This document shows positions 45,232 to 55,379 of a stretch of 64,000 nucleotides of DNA, in pieces (the stretch's first letter is position 1; each line of letters opens with the position of its first letter). The notes below the pieces were generated by a model. That model made no database searches. It was not told the DNA's origin and saw nothing but the letters and a program-made list of their open reading frames with translations. The stretch comes from Closterium sp. Naga37s-1. Lineage: Eukaryota > Streptophyta > Zygnematophyceae > Desmidiales > Closteriaceae. The stretch covers positions 286,001 through 350,000 of the forward strand of contig CANJKZ010000174.1 of assembly GCA_947471745.1 (NCBI GenBank). The letters are read 5' to 3'. The position numbers and the translations under genes are program-made.

Positions 45232-48200
45232 ATGTCTGGACCTGAGGAAAGGGGTGGCAGAGGTGCTGGTGGCAGTGGAGAAGCTCAAGCTCAAGGCCAA
45301 CCCCGTGATTCAGCCATGGCGCCCATGCAACCAAGTCTTGGCCCACCTAGGGATGAGCCTAGGGTGTTTGGGCTTGACAAGTTCAACGGTGACAACTTTG
45401 CTGAATGGTCCTTCAAGATGGAGAACATCTTTGACCACTATGACCTGCTGGAGGTGATGGAAGGAACGGAGAAGCGCCCCGAGAACGACCCGGAGAAGAG
45501 CCTGTGGGTGCGGAAGAGCGCACAAGGCTATCTCTTACTTGGGCAAGCGTTGGGGAGCAGTCAGATCCGTCACATCAAGCCATTCCAACGTGAACCAGAG
45601 AAAGGACCAAAGGCATGGGCTGCTCTCAAGGGTGTACATGCTCCTGCAACAGCGGCGGTAGCGGTGGTGTTGGAACGGCAAATGGCGGCACTACGAATTG
45701 AAGAAAACGAATCGGTTGAAGAAGGGGTGCAGAAATTCTTCGACTTGTTGACGCGGCTTGAGGGAGCTGATTTGAACTACAGTGAGCTCCAAAAGAAGAC
45801 CAAGTTGCTGGCCTTACTCCCAGAGTCATGGTCCTCGCTCATCATCAACCTTAATCGCGACTTGCCCCGCCTCTCGCTTGAAGACGTGAAGCGAGCTATC
45901 CTTCAAGAGGATTTCCGCCGCCGTGAGTTGGCGAGTGCGGATGGCGCTGGGGCAGCGAGCATCGGCCGTGGATATGGTCGAGGAAGAGGCAGAGGACGAG
46001 GGGGAGGAAGGTTTGGTGGCAGCAACTTCGGCGGAGGCCGCAGGAGTGGCGGTTACGGCAGCGACGACAAGAGCTACGGACGCGGTCGCGGCCGATTCGA
46101 CGGCGAGTGTCACTATTGCCACAAGAGCGGACACATGTGGCACGACTGCTACAAACTCCCTGATGGTTGGACCCCTACTCAAGGCCAAGAGGGTAGAGGA
46201 GCAGGAGGAGGGAGAGGACGAGGCCGTGGAGGCCGTGGCGGTCGCGGTGGCGGAGCTGCAAACATGAAGAGCGGAGACAACGACAAGGACCCGAGCGACG
46301 ATCGATACCCGGGTCTATTCTACTTCGTGTCGACGCAAGTACCGGCTGGTCCAGAGAAGGATGAAGGCTTTGAGGAGCCAGCAGCTGTGGGGAAGGTGAC
46401 CCTACACCCCCTGGACTATTGGGTGATTGATAGTGGCGCTACCTATAGCATGACACCTCGCCCGGACTTGCTCACCGAACTCGAGCCGTCACCGGTGAAG
46501 CATGTCACATCGGCTTTGGGGCAGCGAGCAGAGGTGAAAGGCATGGGCAAGGCCATGTTCAAGGGTGCTGATGGGAAGATGGTGGGTCTCAAGAACGTGC
46601 TTTGGGTGCCCAGCCTTGCTGCAAACCTGATTTCCGTGCGGCGGTTGGCAAAGGCCGGCATGGACACGAACTCGAAGGGAGCCAAGACCTACACCGCAAG
46701 GCTTGGCGATCGAATTCTTTGGGACCTTCATGAGGACAGGGATGTCTACAACGAGATGTGGCAGATCCCAGTGGTCCCTATGCCTAAGGAGAGGCAAGTG
46801 GCAGCAAGCATCAGCACCAAGGATGGAGCGGTCGGTAGCGACGATGGCGCGAACGGTCGCGCTAAGGAGAATGAGCTCAAGAAGAGCAAACCTGGAGGGA
46901 CCAGCAAGTTCAGTGAACCTAAGGAGAGTGGTGCAGCAACAAAGGAGCAGCACAAGGGTGAGGAGAACCCCAAGGCAGCAGCGGAGGAGGAGTACGGAGA
47001 GAACATGTGGGGCACTATTGCGAGCGCGGCATTCTCCAATCCAACTTCGGCTACGAGGGAGTGTGATTGGCTCACCTTGCATCGGCGCATGGGGCATGTG
47101 GCCCTGCCCATCTTGCAGCAGCTAGTGAAGAATGAGATGGTTGCTGGCATACGTGTGAAGGGGGAGCCCGATGAGGTGCTTGGCTGCCCGACGTGCATTC
47201 AAGCCAAGTTCACCCGGTTTCCGTTCCCTAGTTCGGAGGCAACGGCAAAGGCACCGCTTGATGAGGTGGTGATGGACGTGGTGGGCCCCCTGAAGCTTGG
47301 AGCTGCTGGAGCTGAGTATTTTCTCACCATTGTCGACGTCTACACCCGCATGACTTGGGTGTACGTGCTGGCCAAGAAGAGCGACGTGGCTGAAACGTTG
47401 AAGACGGATTGGTTTCCGATGGTGGAGCGGCAACAAGACCGTCTAGTTAAGTCAATCCGCACCGATCGAGGGGGAGAGTTCCTGAGTAAGGAGTTTGGGT
47501 TGTGGCTGAAGAAGAATGGTATTCGGCACTCCCTCACCATGCCATACTCCCCTGCAATGAACGGCATCGCCGAGCGAGCGAACCGCACAATCACGGAGGC
47601 GGCACGCGGGTTGCTCATTGAAGCCGGGCTACCCGACTATTTCTGGCCTGATGCGGTGCGGAGCGCGTGTGTGGCCAAGAACAGAGCCTTGACTCATGTG
47701 GGAGCAGACAAATGGGTGCCCTATGTGGAGTGGCTAGGAAGGAAGCCAAAGGTGGATATGCTTCGGGTGTTCGGGTGCATGTGCATGGCGCTCGTGCCTA
47801 AGCATCTTCGGCACAACAAGCCTGGTGCCAAGGCGGTGTGGGCCGTGCACTTGGGCATGGCTCAAAACAGCAAGGGATGGCTTCTTTGGGACCCATTCAC
47901 CAAGAAGTTCTTGGTGAGCAGGGACTGCAAGTTCATGGAGAACTTCATGTACAAGGATTGGAAGGCGGAGAATGAGGCGAAGATAGGCGTGCGGTTTGGG
48001 GAGGTGAAGAGTTCCGGTTTGGAGCATGTGGAGCTGCCTTTGGAACTGAGCAGCGGCAGCACAACCACAAGGCAATCCTCCCTTGTGAATGGGGGAGAGG
48101 AGGCCAATGATGCAGAGGAAGAAGAGGAGGAGGTGCAGCAAGTGAGCGAGCGTGCACCGTCACTTCCTTCCCGTACTACGAGTGCTCCACGGATTCGAGC

Positions 48201-49976
48201 CACACCGCAGCAACGCCAAGGCCTTCAAGTCCCTGCAGCTGAGGAGGAAGGAAGGGGGAAGAGGAGAGTTCAACCCCCTAATAGGCTGACCTATGATGCG
48301 CCGGGAAAGCAGGGCAAGACAGCCCTGGCCGGAGCGGCAATGATGGTCGGAGACGACGAGGAGAGTGACTACGAGGAGTGTGCCTTCGCGTTCTTCTCTC
48401 CGGTGGAGATGCCGGGAGAACCAGCAACTCTCAAGGAGGCTTTGGAGAGTAGTGATGCTGAGGAGTGGAAGAAGGCCATGGAGAGTGAGCTGAAGAGCAT
48501 CGAGGAGAATGACACCCAAGTACGGCGATAACGTCCAAGTGGCTCTTCAAAATCAAGTCGGATGCCGACGGCAAGATCGAGCGCTACAAGTCTAGGCTTG
48601 TAGCCAAGGGGTACCAGCAGAAGGAGAAGGTGGACTTCAAGGAGCTGTTTGCCCCTGTGGTGAAGCCGACGACGCTGCGAACCCTATTCGCGGGAGCCGC
48701 CATCAAAGGATGGGTAGTAAAGCAAATGGACATCGTAACGGCATTCCTTAACGGCATCCTTGAGGAGGAGATTTTTATGGCGCAGCCAGAGGGGTTTGAT
48801 GATGGTAGTGGCAGAGTGTGGAAGCTGAAGAAGGCCCTCTATGGGCTGAAGCAGGCCCCTAGGCAATGGTACATGAAGCTGCGCGAAGTGTTGGAGGGGA
48901 TCGGCTTCACTCCCTCAACGGCCGATCACTCCTTGTTCATGCTTGGCGAGGGGGAGCAGAGGAGTTTCATGGTGGTTTATGTGGATGACATCCTCATTTT
49001 CTCACCCTCTTCTGACCTTGTGAAGGAGGTGATGCTGAAGCTTCAAGACAAGTTCAAGTGCAAGGCCCTTGGTGACGTGAGCTTCTACCTTGGGCTCCAC
49101 ATCGAACGAGATGTGGAGAAGCGGTGCATGCGGGTGCATCAACGAAAGTACCTGGAGGCATTGGCTGCCAACTTTGGGCAGAGTGAAGGCCATGTGGCTA
49201 CACCCTTTCCCTCTGGGTTCAAGTGTGTGAAGGGACCAGAGGAGGAGAGCGTTGGTGAAGAGGAGGGGCGCCGATTTCACTCGTTGGTGGGCAGCCTCAT
49301 GTATGCGGCGGTAAACACCCGACCGGACGTCGCGTTTGCTACCGGGCAGCTGGCTAGGGTTGTGCAATGCCCTAATGAGGAGCAGGTAGCAGCTGGAATG
49401 AGAGTGGCCAAGTATCTTGGCCAAACACCGACCGTTGGGCTGCAATACTCGGCGGCGGCACAAAGGCGCCAAAAGGGCGCGGATGGTGTTGAACCCGGGC
49501 GTTTGTTCCTCACCGCCTACTCGGATGCTTCATATGCATCAGAACCAGAGGACATGACAAGTGTGGGAGGCTTCATATGCTGTGTTGGTGGAGGCCCAAC
49601 TGCTTGGGAGAGCAAGAAGCAGGTTGACCAAGCTTTGAGCTCGGTGGAGTCCGAGTACATGGCACTCTTCCGTGCCGTACGGGAGATTGTGTGGCAGCGG
49701 CGTTTGTTGGCTGAATTAGGGGAGGAGCAGCAAGGACCTACCCCACTGTACTGTGACAGCCAGGGTGCCATTGCTCTTGCTAAGAACCCTGTGTTGCATG
49801 GACTCACGAAGCACATGAGGGTGAAGTGGCATTGGACGAGGAGCATGGTAACCGCGGGTGAAGTTGAGTTGCGCTACGTGAAGACCACGGGGCAGCCGGC
49901 TGACATGATGACCAAGAGGCTGGTGGAGCAGCAGCATTGGAAGTGTTGCAAGCTGGCTGGGATGGCTCTGAACTGA
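45232..49976 (+). CDS. E copia gag-pol, second unit (fossil; about one break)
   Basis: The same domains in the same order as the first unit, with nearly identical sequence. It is not fully open and has about one break. It was made together with the first unit or by unequal exchange between copies. Confidence 0.88.
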
Positions 49977-50017
49977 GAGAGCAACATATCCTAAGGCCAA
50001 CAATCCGAGGGGGAGTT

Positions 50018-50800
50018 TGTTGGTGCAACCCTACGGTTTGCACTCGGCTTGTTGTCCGTGTGCGTGAATGTGTGTGTGTATGGAATGGTATGAGGGCATG
50101 GGATAATATATATTTCATGCTTATAATTGTGTGTGAATGTTGAGTCATGATGTCGAGTGTGTGTGTCGAGTCAATAGCGAGTTATCGCTAGACGCGTGTT
50201 ACGCGGTCGTTTGTGTCTCGCGCGCGGTTTCTATTTTGTCGTGCGCGGTTTCTATTTTGTCCTGTGTCCATCAAGAACTCAAGGATGAGTTTGTGATGAA
50301 GAGCCCGAGCCTTGGTGTCAAGCCTCAAGTGATTTCGAAGCTTGCCAAAAGGGTACACCTCAAGATATTGAAGATAGTTACATTACTTTGTGTAGTGTAA
50401 CATTTCACTTGGTGTAGGCCCTAGTGAAGGGTAGTTTCGAGACCCTTCGTGGTTGGGGACAGTGTGGCACTGTTCCACATCACTGTACCTCGGCTCTTGG
50501 GGTTTGTAGGAGCTAGGAGTCATTCCCAACTCGTAACTCTTCCTATCTTGTGTTCTAAGACTATAGTGGCTGCCATAGTACCGTTCGTTCAAACCGACGC
50601 TGTGTCGTCAATTCTTTATGAAATCGTGCAATCTAAATTGATAATTGTAGAAGACGTGAAGACGCTCCAGATCCAATTTGAATCAAGTCATTTGCAGCTG
50701 TGAGCAGAACGCTATCAACGTTTGAAGCCGCTGTGCAGAAATCCGTCTGTGCTCTCTATCTTTCGTTTTAGGCACATTCAAGCCTATTGTGACTATAACA
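50018..50800 (+). repeat. E dimer, right LTR
   Basis: 783 bp; slightly shorter than its two partners but otherwise nearly identical. It is followed by the GTTTG duplication and then copia D leader sequence. Confidence 0.92.
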
Positions 50801-50805
50801 GTTTG

Positions 50806-51323
50806 GAGGCTCAGGGCACAGCATAACGGCAAGGTAGGGCGCAACACAGCAGGATGGGCAGCGCGGCGTGAAGGAACAGGTTGGGCGCAGGGCAGGACGG
50901 GACGCGCGCGGCTCGGCGCTGCGCGGCAGGCAGGATGGGACGGGCGCGGCGTGGCGCTGCGGGACGGGCAGGCAGGGCGCACGCGACGGGCTAGACGGGA
51001 CGGGCGCGACGGGCTAGACGGGACGGGACAGACGTGACGCGATGGACGGGACACACACGATGCGACACGACGGACGGGACAGACAGGGGCGACGCGAAAG
51101 ACGGGACGGGGGCGACGCGGCGGACAGCCGCAACGCGACGGGCGGGACAGGCAGGGGGGGGGGGGGGGGACGCGACGCGATGGGGAAAGTGGGCGCGACG
51201 CGACCGGCAGGCGCAGAGGGCGCTAGGGAACGGTGCGAGCGTGACTAACACTAGGGTACGGGACAGGCTCGGGCGCTACGGGCGTGAGCGGGAGGAACGG
51301 GATCCCACGGGATCTTAACCTAG
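50806..51323 (-). repeat. GC-rich leader repeats of copia D
   Basis: Units of ACGGGACGGGCGCGACGG type (plus-strand view) lie between the copia D primer site and the E insertion point. It is the same position as the leaders of A, B and F, with yet another repeat sequence. A run of G is at about 51158-51169. Confidence 0.8.
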
Positions 51324-51332
51324 GTGATACCA

Positions 51333-51439
51333 TGTTAAAATTGAATGATGGTTTCACTAAGGTTGGTTGGGGTACATGAACCTAACCCTGACTATTGTAC
51401 CCCATATGACACACATCACTAAGAATATAACATCTGACA
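51333..51439 (-). repeat. 5' LTR of copia D
   Basis: On the minus strand this reads TGTCAGATGTTATATTC to TTCAATTTTAACA, 107 bp, followed by the primer site TGGTATCACC. It shares GGGGTACA and CAGGGTTAG with the other family LTRs. Confidence 0.75.
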
Positions 51440-51608
51440 GGGCCTGGTTACACCACACCATTCTTCAATGTTCCTTCCCATGTGGATAATCCTTCTTTAC
51501 TATGTACAGGGTTGTCAGCTCAAGTGGGTTTGCTTGCGACTCAAGAATCCTGCTATAGCAAATAAAGAATGAGTACGTGCTGCTGAAGGGTCCCTTCTCT
51601 GCCATTAC
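51440..51608. other. spacer between copia D and copia F; no gene seen
   Basis: About 170 bases of ordinary sequence. Its last five bases ATTAC are the left target duplication of copia F. Confidence 0.5.
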
Positions 51609-51750
51609 TGTCAGAACATTATGTTTCTCTAGTCTGCAGTGGGGTACTCTGTAGTGAGTACAACCCTGTTAGGGTTTGTTATATGTATCCAACTGCTTTC
51701 TAGTTCAATCCTTCCTTTCTCACTTCATTCTTTCGTCTATCTTTCTCACA
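51609..51750 (+). repeat. 5' LTR of copia F
   Basis: 142 bp, TGTCAGAACATTATG to ATCTTTCTCACA. It shares GTGGGGTA, GTACAACCC and TGTATCCAACT with the family. Confidence 0.92.
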
Positions 51751-51799
51751 TGGTATAGAGCTAGTTTCGATCCTTCCTCGGGCCCACCACTTAAACTTT

Positions 51800-52640
51800 T
51801 TTTTTACTGCCCTGCTGCCCAAAGCGCCCTTCGCGGCCCCTTCGCGGCCCCTTCGCGGCCCCTTCGCGGCCCCTTAACGGCCCCTTCGTGGCCCCTTAGC
51901 GACCCCGTCGCGGCCCTTCGTGGCCCCTTAGCGACCCTGTCGCGGCCCTTTGTGGCCCCTTCGCGACCCTGTCGCGGCCCTTCGTGGCCCCCCATTCGCG
52001 ACCCCGTCGCGGCCCTGTCGCGGCCCCGTCACGACCTAGCCCCGGCCCTGCCCCGTCGCCCGGCCCTGCCCCGTCGCCCGACCCTGCCCCGTCGCGGCCC
52101 CACGTCGCGGCCCCCCGTCGCGGCCCCCGTCGCGGCCCCCTCCCGTCGCGGCCCCCGTCGCGGCCCCCCGTCGCGGCCCTCCGTCGCGGCCCCCCGTCGC
52201 GGCCCCCCGTCGCGGCCCCCGTCGCGGCACCCCGTCGCGGCCTCCCGTCGCGGCCCCTGTCGCGGCCCCTGCCCCGGCCCTGCCCCTGCCTTGCCGAGGC
52301 CCCTGTCGCGGACCCTGCCCCGGCCCTGCCCCGGTCCTGCCCCTGCCCTGCCCCGGCCCTGCCCCGACCCTGCCCCGGCCCTACCCGGCCATGTCGCGGC
52401 GCACCCGGGGCCCGCGCCCCGCCCCCCCCCGCCCCTCTTTTCCCGTCGCCCGTCGCGGCGCCCTGGGGGGCCGCGCGCGGCCCCCCTCAGGTCGCCACGA
52501 CAGGCGACGGGAGGGGCGATCTGGGGGGGGGGGGCGGCGGGCGTCGCCCCTTCTGCCGCCTGTGTTGGCGCCCTGGGCGGCCGCGCGTCGCCCCCCCCCC
52601 CCCCCCCCCCCCCCCCCCGTACCCTCCCTACCCGCCATCC
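51800..52640 (+). repeat. GC-rich leader repeats of copia F
   Basis: Units of CCCCGTCGCGGC type, often ten to fifteen bases long, then CTGCCCCGGCCCTGCC type. Frames here are open on both strands from composition only. Confidence 0.85.
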
Positions 52641-53309
52641 CGCCCTGCCCTGTGTTAGGGTTTGGGGGTGACGAGTAGGGGGTGGCGGGTGTGTGGAATC
52701 CCCTGCTCCTCCTCCTCCTCCGTCTCCCACTGCTGCAGCTGCCGCTGAGGGGGGTGGGTGTGTGGGAGCCGATGGAGTGGTGCTAGGGGGTGGGTGTGTG
52801 GGAGCTGACGGAGTGGTACTAGGGTGTGGCGTGTGAGCAGAGTTAGAGGTGCAGCAAGGGGTGTGTGAAAGGGGGGTGGGACAGTTGGGGGAGGTTGAAT
52901 GGAGGCGGTCGTCGTGTCGTCAGCAGCACCAGTAGTCCGGGGCGCTGCTCCGGTAGCCCAGTCGTAGCCAGCTGCGCCAGTCGCCCGTGGGTCCGTTGCT
53001 CCTGCCGCTCAGAGTTAGCCGCCGAGCCAGTTACTCCTGTAGTCCGGGGCGCTGTTCCGGTAGCCACTGTGCCAGTGTGACTCCTGTTGCCCGTGTGTCT
53101 GCAGCTTCAGCCGTCGCCTCCTATCTCCTCTCCTCTTACAGTCCCGCCTCCTCCTCACTTGCCCTCTGTGATAGCCTCTAGCTTGGCTTATAATTGTGAA
53201 CTTTAAACTGTTGCTTGTGCTCAGAATGTGTGGTGACATTGTGATCCACCCTGAGCTTGCTTTGCCTTGCTTCTTGTGCTGATCATACCCCACTTTGACT
53301 ATGGGGGTG

Positions 53310-53451
53310 TGTCAGAACATTATGTTTCTCTAGTCTGCAGTGGGGTACTCTGTAGTGAGTACAACCCTGTTAGGGTTTGTTATATGTATCCAACTGCTTT
53401 CTAGTTCAATCCTTCCTTTCTCACTTCATTCTTTCGTCTATCTTTCTCACA
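53310..53451 (+). repeat. 3' LTR of copia F
   Basis: 142 bp, same sequence as 51609-51750 by eye. ATTAC follows. Confidence 0.92.
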
Positions 53452-53456
53452 ATTAC

Positions 53457-53739
53457 TGTTTCTGAAGTTGTGGGTGCATGCTTCATCACAGTGTCAAAGG
53501 AACTCAACTGCCTTTGTTTTTGTGGGAATGTTACCGTATGTTGGGGGTACGATAATATAATAGAAGCTCTGGTACTCTACCAGGTTTGGTTAAGGTGGTA
53601 TCAAGCACGAAGAATCAAACCATTACACAGACTTGACAAAAATATATACATTATCTATAATTTACAATGCAAATCTGTGGCAACCCAGTTACTCTGGTTC
53701 CAGCCCCAGCTGCTAAACTAATACCGTAGGATGTCTAAT
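53457..53739. other. spacer; probable 3' flank of the next minus-strand locus
   Basis: About 280 AT-richer bases with no coding signal; TATAATTTACAATG-like A/T stretches near 53640-53670 could hold a polyadenylation region for the minus-strand locus at 53740. Confidence 0.35.
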
Positions 53740-54990
53740 CTACATTTGTCTCAACACGCTGCTCATCCTACGAAGAGCGACCCGGCTGCTTGACCCTGTT
53801 ATTCTTCGCCTTCCACCGAATCTCCCGATGCCAACCAAAATCCCCAAGGCTGCCAGTGACCTCCTCTCCTCTTCATCCTTCTCATCCATGTACAGTTGAT
53901 TCATGTAACACATTTTGCCCGTCCTGTGGACCGTGTAGCCACCTCCTCTGATGTCGTCTTCCTCATCCTCATCATCCCCAAAGAGCAGGTTCGAAAAAGT
54001 AGCCACTTCCTCAGCCTTCCCAAACCCTTTCCCCTCCGTATTCCAGCCTTTCACCTTGCTGCTGATGCCTCGGTCATTCCCCCTCTTCCCACTGGCTGCC
54101 TCTGTGAACAAGTTCGTCTGTGTACTGCAGAGGCTATCCGAAGAGAAGGAGCAGGTATCCCAGGTGAGGTCGATGAGACACGCACTCTCATTCCGATTCA
54201 AGCTGCAGCGCTTGCTGCTCGCCTCTGCACCCACCATCACACCTTTCAGTGACTTAGTACCCAACGTCGCATCCTGGTATGGCTCTGCAACCAGGAACGA
54301 AGAATCCACCTCCTCTGGTTCCAGAACAGCCAACCACCACGCCTTTTCAATGGAGTAGATCAAGCTCTCAGTCGAACTGAACATTGCTTCAGCCGAGGAG
54401 CGAGCAGCCGAGAAAGGAGGAACGAGCTCAGTTGACAGGGCAGCGGTTTCAGCTGAGCACGCAGCAGTTTCGACCAGGTCAGCAGGAACCTCCACAGGGA
54501 CAGCAGGAACCTCCATAGGGACAGCAGAGACCTCCACAGGTACAGCAAGGACCTCCACAAGGATAGCAGAGACCTCCACTGGGACAGCAGGGACCTCCAC
54601 AGGGATAGTAGAGACCTCCACAGGGACAGCATGGACCTCCACCACAGGGACAGCAGGGACCTCATCCTTGACAGCAGAAGGCTCATCCACGACAAGAACA
54701 GCCTTTGCTGCAACTTGATTGCTTGAGCTGGTCCACTTGAAGTCGACCTGCAAAGATTCAAGTGAGCGACGTTAGTCTCTGCTCAAGATATTAAGATATT
54801 TTGTAACAAGGAGGTGTCGGCGCAATAATACACAGAAAACCGGAAAGGAGGTGGTGAAAATTGTTCTTACCAGGCGTGGAAGGGAGACCAAGCTGTAGAC
54901 AAAGTGAGTCAGGGAGTCATCCTACTCCCAGTTACTCGAAAAGAACGCGTCGACGTCCATGCAGGCAGTCGCAGCACCGACGCAGGCCAT
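53740..54990 (-). CDS. unrecognised protein with a short COMM-domain-like stretch and a VPVEVPA repeat
   Basis: The main exon is 54747-53740 on the minus strand. It begins at a good acceptor (TTTGCAG/GTCGAC) and is open for about 335 codons. An upstream exon ends at 54871 (CGCCTG/GTAAG). Across this junction the reading is LVSLPRLVDFKWTSSSNQ, similar to the start of a COMM domain (COMMD9 type). The rest is not COMM-like: a 12-fold repeat reading VPVEVPAVPVEVSA, a Glu/Asp patch (DDEDEEDD) and a basic C-terminus. In the frame that fits the junction, the upstream exon contains a stop codon, so this may be a pseudogene or have another 5' structure. An ATG in good context lies at about 54990. Function unknown. 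Confidence 0.45.
54470..54690 (-). repeat. tandem repeat, 24-bp-type units, coding VPVEVPA
   Basis: About nine imperfect units of GGGACAGCAGGGACCTCCAC (plus-strand view) lie inside the main exon of the unrecognised gene. They keep the reading frame because each is a multiple of three. Confidence 0.8.
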
Positions 54991-55181
54991 TTCGTCGAGC
55001 GACCGAGTAGGGAAGGCGGATTGGCTTCCGGACAGAGTTTTAGGAAGTTTCAAGGAGCACTCAAGCAAATTCCGAGAGCAGGAAACAGGAGCAGACGACG
55101 GTAGGAACTCGAAGGCTGATGCTAAGGATTCACAACAGGAACAGTGGAGACTGATGAATCGGAATACAAACCCTTGTTTGC

Positions 55182-55187
55182 TTTATA
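55182..55187 (-). promoter_or_regulatory. possible TATA box
   Basis: TATAAA on the minus strand, about 190 bases upstream of the candidate ATG of the 53740-54990 locus. Weak evidence, position only. Confidence 0.25.
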
Positions 55188-55279
55188 CTCGTCTCGCTGC
55201 TGGCTCCAGTGGCTGCTGGGATTATGACAAGGGGTCTGAAAGAGCCTGAAGCTGGGACTGGGATGCGACGAAGTCATGG

Positions 55280-55366
55280 AGGAGGTGGGAGGCTCGGAAT
55301 CGCCAAGGGTGTGAAGCTCGGAATCACCGAGGGGGTGAGGCTCGGAATCGCCAAGGTGTGAGGCAC
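55280..55366. repeat. short tandem repeat, ~27-bp units
   Basis: Three units of GCTCGGAATCGCCAAGG-type sequence lie directly before the TRIM array. Confidence 0.65.
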
Positions 55367-55379
55367 CGAAGGCCATTGT

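Larger units (their letters stand above)
38716..50800 (+). mobile_element. copia E: tandem dimer, LTR-internal-LTR-internal-LTR
   Basis: Three LTRs (38716-39534, 44380-45198, 50018-50800) alternate with two nearly identical internal regions. The whole array is flanked once by GTTTG (38711-38715 and 50801-50805). There is no duplication at the middle LTR, so the two copies did not insert separately. LTRs differ by only about ten bases in 819, and the internal regions by a handful, so this is the youngest coding retroelement here. It is a different copia lineage from A-D/F: longer LTRs and a single gag-pol frame. Confidence 0.95.
35302..51439 (-). mobile_element. copia D: minus-strand copia element, split by the E dimer and truncated
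   Basis: Its 5' LTR (51333-51439), primer site (minus strand TGGTATCACC) and GC-rich leader lie at the right. The sequence stops at 50805 where the E dimer begins and resumes at 38715; the GTTTG duplication marks the split. It then reads gag, protease and integrase leftward to 35302, where it meets the copia C end. No reverse transcriptase is present in the window. Broken; older than E. Confidence 0.82.
51609..53451 (+). mobile_element. copia F: coding-free LTR derivative of the A/B family, very young
   Basis: 142-bp LTRs (51609-51750 and 53310-53451) look identical by eye, and ATTAC is duplicated at both sides (51604-51608, 53452-53456). Inside are a primer site (TGGTATAGAGCTAG), a GC-rich leader with a long C run near 52590-52618, about 600 bases without retroelement coding, the family motif GTGATCCACCCTGAG (53227-53266) and the tract ACTATGGGGGTG. 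No gag or pol is recognisable. It keeps only the ends and the non-coding signals, so it must have been copied by proteins from another element. Confidence 0.92.

Noticed and set aside
40780-48520. Many 100-200-codon minus-strand frames inside the E units
   Set aside because: They repeat identically in both units and are shadows of the gag-pol frame.
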